Part shown: positions 60,200 through 64,000 of the stretch, in pieces
Position numbering within the stretch: position 1 is the first letter of the stretch
Layout of the letters: every line of letters starts with the position of its first letter
Assembly (NCBI GenBank): GCA_014607495.2
Contig: CP053172.1
Span: forward strand, 5,780,888 to 5,844,887
Direction of reading: 5' to 3'
DNA from: Carposina sasakii
Taxonomy: Eukaryota > Arthropoda > Insecta > Lepidoptera > Carposinidae
Length of the DNA stretch: 64,000 bases
Position numbers and translations under genes: made by a program
The notes under the pieces: model-generated
Seen by the model: only the letters and a program-made list of their open reading frames with translations
What the model was told of the DNA's origin: nothing
The model's database searches: none

Positions 60200-60695
60200 G
60201 TTTCACGTAAGAATGGCCAATGTAATCTGATGCCTATTTAACAGGGATGATATTTTATTTTTTTACTTATAACTTGGTTGCAAATATGACCAAAGTTAAC
60301 TTTGGTCTTTTTAACATTTGGTTAAAATAGTAAAAATATTACTGACTTAGTGCAAAATGTACCAATGTATACATTGGTCTATTTTACTCTAAGAAAAATA
60401 AAGCAGCAAACTAAGATTATAGCACACAAAGGGCTAATGTTAACTTTGATCGTTTTAGTTCTAACTCTATTACTAACAAAGTAAAAAATAATAATTTCTT
60501 ATCGGCTTAAGTCTACTGCAGCCCTTTTATCATATTTTTTTTTTACTTAACTTTATGAAACCGCACACTACTTTGGCCTTTTTACATAGTAACTTTTGAA
60601 ACAATGTTGATGAACTAACGCCCTTTTAGCACAAAAAAATATCATACTTTTTCAATAAACTGGCATTACAATCTTGTTTCACACAAAAACCGACT
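60200..60695. promoter_or_regulatory. Subterminal repeats and palindromes of the transposon
   Basis: Right end upstream of the gene. GACCAAAGTTAACTTTGGTC (60288-60307) and ACCAATGTATACATTGGT (60361-60378) are perfect palindromes. Related half-sites are CTTTGGCCTTTTTACA (60571), CGCCCTTTTAGCAC (60619) and the TIR's own TTTGGCCCTATTAGCACC. Probable transposase-binding or self-regulatory sites (inference). Confidence 0.6.
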
Positions 60696-60719
60696 TTGGC
60701 CCTATTAGCACCAGGCCAC

Positions 60720-60721
<2 letters not shown>

Positions 60722-60774
<53 letters not shown>

Positions 60775-60779
60775 CACCT
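60722..60779. repeat. TA microsatellite, right part
   Basis: Continuation of the repeat at 56748-56817 beyond the transposon. Confidence 0.95.
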
Positions 60780-60932
60780 ATAGAATGGAGAATTTTTAAA
60801 TGTCTCAGGAATTTTCATACAATCTTGAAAAAAAAACATGTGATTTCGACTCTCAAATTTTGTGGATAGGTTCTCGACAGTGGGCTTTTTACGTAGCTTT
60901 TCGCTTAACATAATCTTTTTGTTACATCCTGT
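60779..60932. mobile_element. Half of MITE M3
   Basis: Only the right arm and centre are present, ending GTTACATCCTGT. The left arm is missing at the TA repeat. Confidence 0.65.
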
Positions 60933-61072
60933 ATATATATATATTTTTTTTTTCATTTCTTTAGTTTGAAAGATCTAAGATCATACATAGGGAAAGACAG
61001 CAGGGGACCAACTTCGTTTTATATTTTACATGTTATATGATACGGATTTTAATTATACGTATAAGGATTTCT

Positions 61073-61393
61073 CTCACTATGGGTGCGCCCACCACCGGGC
61101 CCTACACCCTCCTCTGACCCTCGGATCTGATAACTCATAACTGCGAAAACAGGCACTTGCACTAACTACAATCGCCACGAGAAACCAGACCCGAGCACCT
61201 AGCATGCAAGACAATAGATTGCACTATTCCGAAATCAAAAACCAACAATTTCGCCAACAACCGTGGCATCCTCAGGATTAAAAAAATTAGTAAACCACTA
61301 ATTATTATGAACCTCTAAAACCCAACCACTGGTGGGCGCACCCATAGTGAATGTTTGAACTTCCGAATTGTAACGCCTAATACAATTTCATTT
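61073..61393 (+). mobile_element. Foldback element M7, arm-deleted copy, 12-bp TSD
   Basis: CTCACTATGGGTGCGCCCAC through GGCATCCTCAGGATT to GTGGGCGCACCCATAGTG and the tail AACGCCTAATACAATTTCAT. Target ATAAGGATTTCT is exact at 61061-61072 and 61394-61405. Most of the right arm is deleted relative to 42898-43469. Confidence 0.8.
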
Positions 61394-61577
61394 ATAAGGA
61401 TTTCTTTGTAAGTCGCGTCCGTACATTGGAAGCAGTTCGTAAAAATATGTAGAGATATACATATGAAGTGTAATAGAAAGTTATTTTTCTTACTAAATCA
61501 GCGATAACGATATATACGCGATAACACGCGCCATACATTTTCGGCGCGCTCTTAAATACGTACTCTATGCTGGTAAG

Positions 61578-62019
61578 CATGAAGAAGGTATAAAAGAGGA
61601 GGTGGGACTATGGACTGAGTCGTGTGGCAATCGTGAGGCCATGACGTCATGATAGGGGCGGAACTTCAGCGCCAGTGTACCGCAGTAGCTGTAACCACAC
61701 GCTTGTGCTCCGAAATGTAACCGTATTATAATTACAAAGACACTAGCGCTTTTATCAGGGTATTTAAAAAAATAATAAAACGTAGTACATATAATATTGC
61801 CATCTAGTGCTGAGAGAATTGCACTAGTAAAACAATCTTGAACCATATTGATAATGAGCAAGTAGTTTGACTAGTCACTACAAGGTGGTTTCTATGTAAA
61901 TGGGCAGGGCTACAGTGTTCAATGCTCCCCTCGTCCCATACTTCACCCCCGCTCCGCGGCACACTATTTTTGTATGAAAATATACTTACTTACTACTCCT
62001 CTTTTATTTCTTCTCCATG
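61578..62019. mobile_element. MITE family M9
   Basis: CATGAAGAAGGTATAAAAGA and CTCTTTTATTTCTTCTCCATG as ends; CATGACGTCATG with GGGGCGGAAC in the interior. Confidence 0.7.
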
Positions 62020-62129
62020 GTTGTAAATGATTTTTTTGCTCTGGTATCGCAAATGAAAACGGGAATATAAGGGGCTCCTGGACATAAAAACTAGTAATAG
62101 TTCAATTGTTATCTTTACTATCGTAGTCT

Positions 62130-62345
62130 TCAGCTTATTGCAGTCCACTGCTGGACTGCTGCCTCCCCAGGGCATGCCACAAGGCTACTGCCACAGGGGG
62201 GTTTTGCCCGTAGTCACCACGCTGGGCAGGCGGGTTGGTGACCGCAGTGTGATTTTCGGACTATGTTGTCAGCACGGGAGGCGCTGCTGCCCATCTTCCG
62301 GAAACCCCTAATCGCCTCGTACGATACCCACGGGCAGACATGGGG
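62130..62345 (-). mobile_element. LINE 3' end (family L6)
   Basis: CTTATTGCAGTCCACTGCTG to TCGTACGATACCCACGGGCA, parallel to 42357-42571. Confidence 0.65.
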
Positions 62346-62383
62346 TGGTCCAAACTCTACTCTGCCGTCACCACGCGGCTAAA

Positions 62384-62384
62384 C

Positions 62385-62437
<53 letters not shown>

Positions 62438-62520
62438 TATATGGAATATATGGATTTTGATATATATATATATATCAAAATCCATTGCGTAGATAGTCCA
62501 TATATAGAGCATATATATGG
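62384..62520. repeat. TA-repeat and palindrome cluster
   Basis: ACTATATATA...TATATAGT flanks a TA run, followed by ATTTTGATATATATATATAT then ATCAAAAT, a perfect hairpin. ORFs here are artefacts. Confidence 0.85.
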
Positions 62521-62681
62521 ACATACAGTAGGAAGCGACTTTCTTTTATAATATGTAGCGACTCTATTTTATATCATTTTTAAATGTTTTGATGAGCCCC
62601 TTCGATTCGTATTTCTTTTAAAAATGTAAATATTCACTATAATTATGTTAATTGCTTGACTTGTAAGTATTGTGGTCGATT

Positions 62682-63307
62682 CTGCTTGCCATTCTTAATA
62701 CTAATATTAAAATTAGTTTTGTAGAGATACAAATGTCTTTAACTGTAAGTATGTCTCTTAATGTAAGTACATTAATAGAGAGAGACAGAACGATGTATGT
62801 ATGTATTTGAAAAATCGTTTTACCTGTCCTTATCTCTCTCAGCCATTTATGTTAAGAACAGCACACGTATGATGGATTTGGTGAGAGCGAGATGTCTCAC
62901 TTTTAAACGTCAAATTCACAGAGCTATTAATAACTAGATAAACTAAATGTTTGTACTTTGAATGTAAAAAATAGACTTAAGAATTAGAATGAATTAGGGC
63001 TGATAGAAGTGGTTTGCAATCCCTTTTTACACACCAAGTAGAAACACTTGCCTTGTCTAGTTATTACTTAGCTTTGTGGATTTGACGTTTAAAAGTGAGA
63101 CATCTCGCTCTCACCAAATTCATCATACGGGTGCAGAGAGAGATAGAAAGATTAGGTTTACGTTTAAGTAAGACTGCCCGCCCAGCGTGGTGACTATGGG
63201 CAAGCACCCCCCATGGCAGTCTTGTGGCGTGCCCTGGGGGAGGCCTACGTCCAGCAGTGGACTGCAATAGGCTGATGATGATGATTATGACGGTCAGAAT
63301 CGACCCT
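62682..63307. mobile_element. MITE M1 with two nested insertions
   Basis: M1 arms at about 62821-62861 (CTTATCTCTCTCAGCCATTT) and 63134-63174 (GGTTTACGTTTAAG), with MITE M5 at 62862-63133 between them. LINE L6 3' end at 63175-63287 splits the right terminus, which resumes GGTCAGAATCGACCC. Confidence 0.65.
62862..63133. mobile_element. MITE family M5, 272 bp, TSD CAG
   Basis: CACACGTATGATGGATTTGG and CCAAATTCATCATACGGGTG, with CAG at 62859-62861 and 63134-63136. Confidence 0.8.
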
Positions 63308-63520
63308 ATTGATACGAATTTTTAGTTTTTGATTATGTGTGGCGGTCAGAATCGATCATATTATAGATGTGTATTACCTATTTCCGTATTAATATACATT
63401 TATATGTTTACATGAAAATGCATTTTTTATTTGTACATCCTTGGTGAAGCTGGAAGAATCCTGGCTAGAATGTAGACCTTTTATCTGTTACATTACTGTT
63501 TGATCAAGTTTTTTAGAATA

Positions 63521-63807
63521 CTAGTAGACGCCCGCGTGGACTGCGGAAAAAACAAAATGTCGAAATTATCCGGGATGAAAACATTTTCCCGGGAAAAAGT
63601 AGCCTATATATACCTGTCACAATATATTCCTGAAAACCGCATCGAAATCGAGATTAGCGTGCACAAACGCACAGACGAACAGACAAAAATTCCAAAAAAT
63701 AATTATTTTGGGTACTATTGCGTTGATAAAGGTCTCCTATAATATTTTTTCTCATATATCTTCCATGTACAGACAGCGATCCGTTACAATTGTATTATAT
63801 GTATAGA
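63521..63807 (-). mobile_element. Non-autonomous Helitron, 287 bp
   Basis: Minus strand A|TCTATACATATAATACAATT ... CACGCGGGCGTCTACTAG|T. Sister of 16395-16717. Confidence 0.75.
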
Positions 63808-63839
63808 TAATGGATGATTATTTATCTAAATATTATATA

Positions 63840-64000
63840 CTAGCCACTCGCCCCGGCATCGCGTCCAATACTGATGCTATACATATAAACCGTACTCATG
63901 AATCACTCTATTTAAAAACCGCATCGAAATCCGTTGTGTAGTTAAACGATCTAAGCATACATAGGCCCCCTGATTACGTAAAAGAATTGCAAAGGCGAAG
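63840..64000. repeat. Helitron-like remnant and start of MITE M6
   Basis: ACTAGCCACTCGCCCCGGCA and CCGCATCGAAATCCGTTGTG belong to a decayed Helitron type. CCCCCTGATTACGTAAAAGA from 63966 is the M6 end, cut by the window edge. Confidence 0.5.

Larger units (their letters stand above)
56818..60721 (-). mobile_element. Complete DNA transposon, 3904 bp, perfect 26-bp TIRs
   Basis: Terminal inverted repeats CTGTGGCCTGGTGCTAATAG plus GGCCAA at 56818-56843 and their exact reverse complement at 60696-60721. Both sides abut a TA repeat, so the target duplication (for example ATAT) cannot be fixed. It encloses a 4-exon transposase gene reading leftwards and subterminal copies of a TTTGGCCTTTTTA-like motif. 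Intact ends plus an open gene suggest recent activity. Superfamily undetermined from sequence alone. Confidence 0.88.

Overview
The window looks like AT-rich nuclear DNA of a moth or butterfly (inference). It contains intron-split C2H2 zinc-finger genes of the insect ZAD type. It also holds tRNA-derived SINEs, 5'-truncated LINEs, small Helitrons with 5'-TC...CTAG-3' ends inserted between A and T, and many palindromic MITEs. The Helitron ends and SINE types are ones I associate with Lepidoptera. No bacterial, viral or organellar genes were seen.

Layout. Positions 1-6.2 kb are duplicated and decayed DNA with an antisense LINE relic. Gene A (+, 6209-13020, alternative end at 15371-16083) is a C2H2 gene without a ZAD. 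It has a start exon, three tandemly related micro-exons, and two alternative last exons carrying different finger arrays. Gene B (+, 18722-25251) is a complete ZAD + 10-finger gene. Gene C (-, 27742-38118) is its closest paralogue, tail-to-tail with B. Gene D (+, 39335-54190) is a third paralogue, head-to-head with C and holding a 9.1 kb repeat-filled last intron. Positions 56818-60721 are an apparently intact cut-and-paste DNA transposon encoding a 4-exon, about 787-residue transposase on the minus strand. The rest is nested SINE, LINE, hAT, Helitron and MITE debris.

All exon joins were made by hand from acceptor and donor sites and phase. The totals are divisible by three for A (401 aa, or 315 aa with the second end), B (521 aa), C (529 aa), D (601 aa) and the transposase. 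ZAD exon 1 is phase 0, ZAD exon 2 ends in phase 1, and every linker micro-exon is phase 1-1, so cassettes can be added or skipped without breaking the frame. Seven of the eight linker micro-exons, and the start exon of A, encode exactly one psi-K-x-E SUMO-acceptor consensus. The four genes therefore look like a local family of sequence-specific nuclear DNA-binding proteins that grew by exon, terminal-exon and whole-gene duplication in a transposon-rich neighbourhood.

I could not run searches. Family names for transposons are structural judgements, and no gene symbols are assigned.
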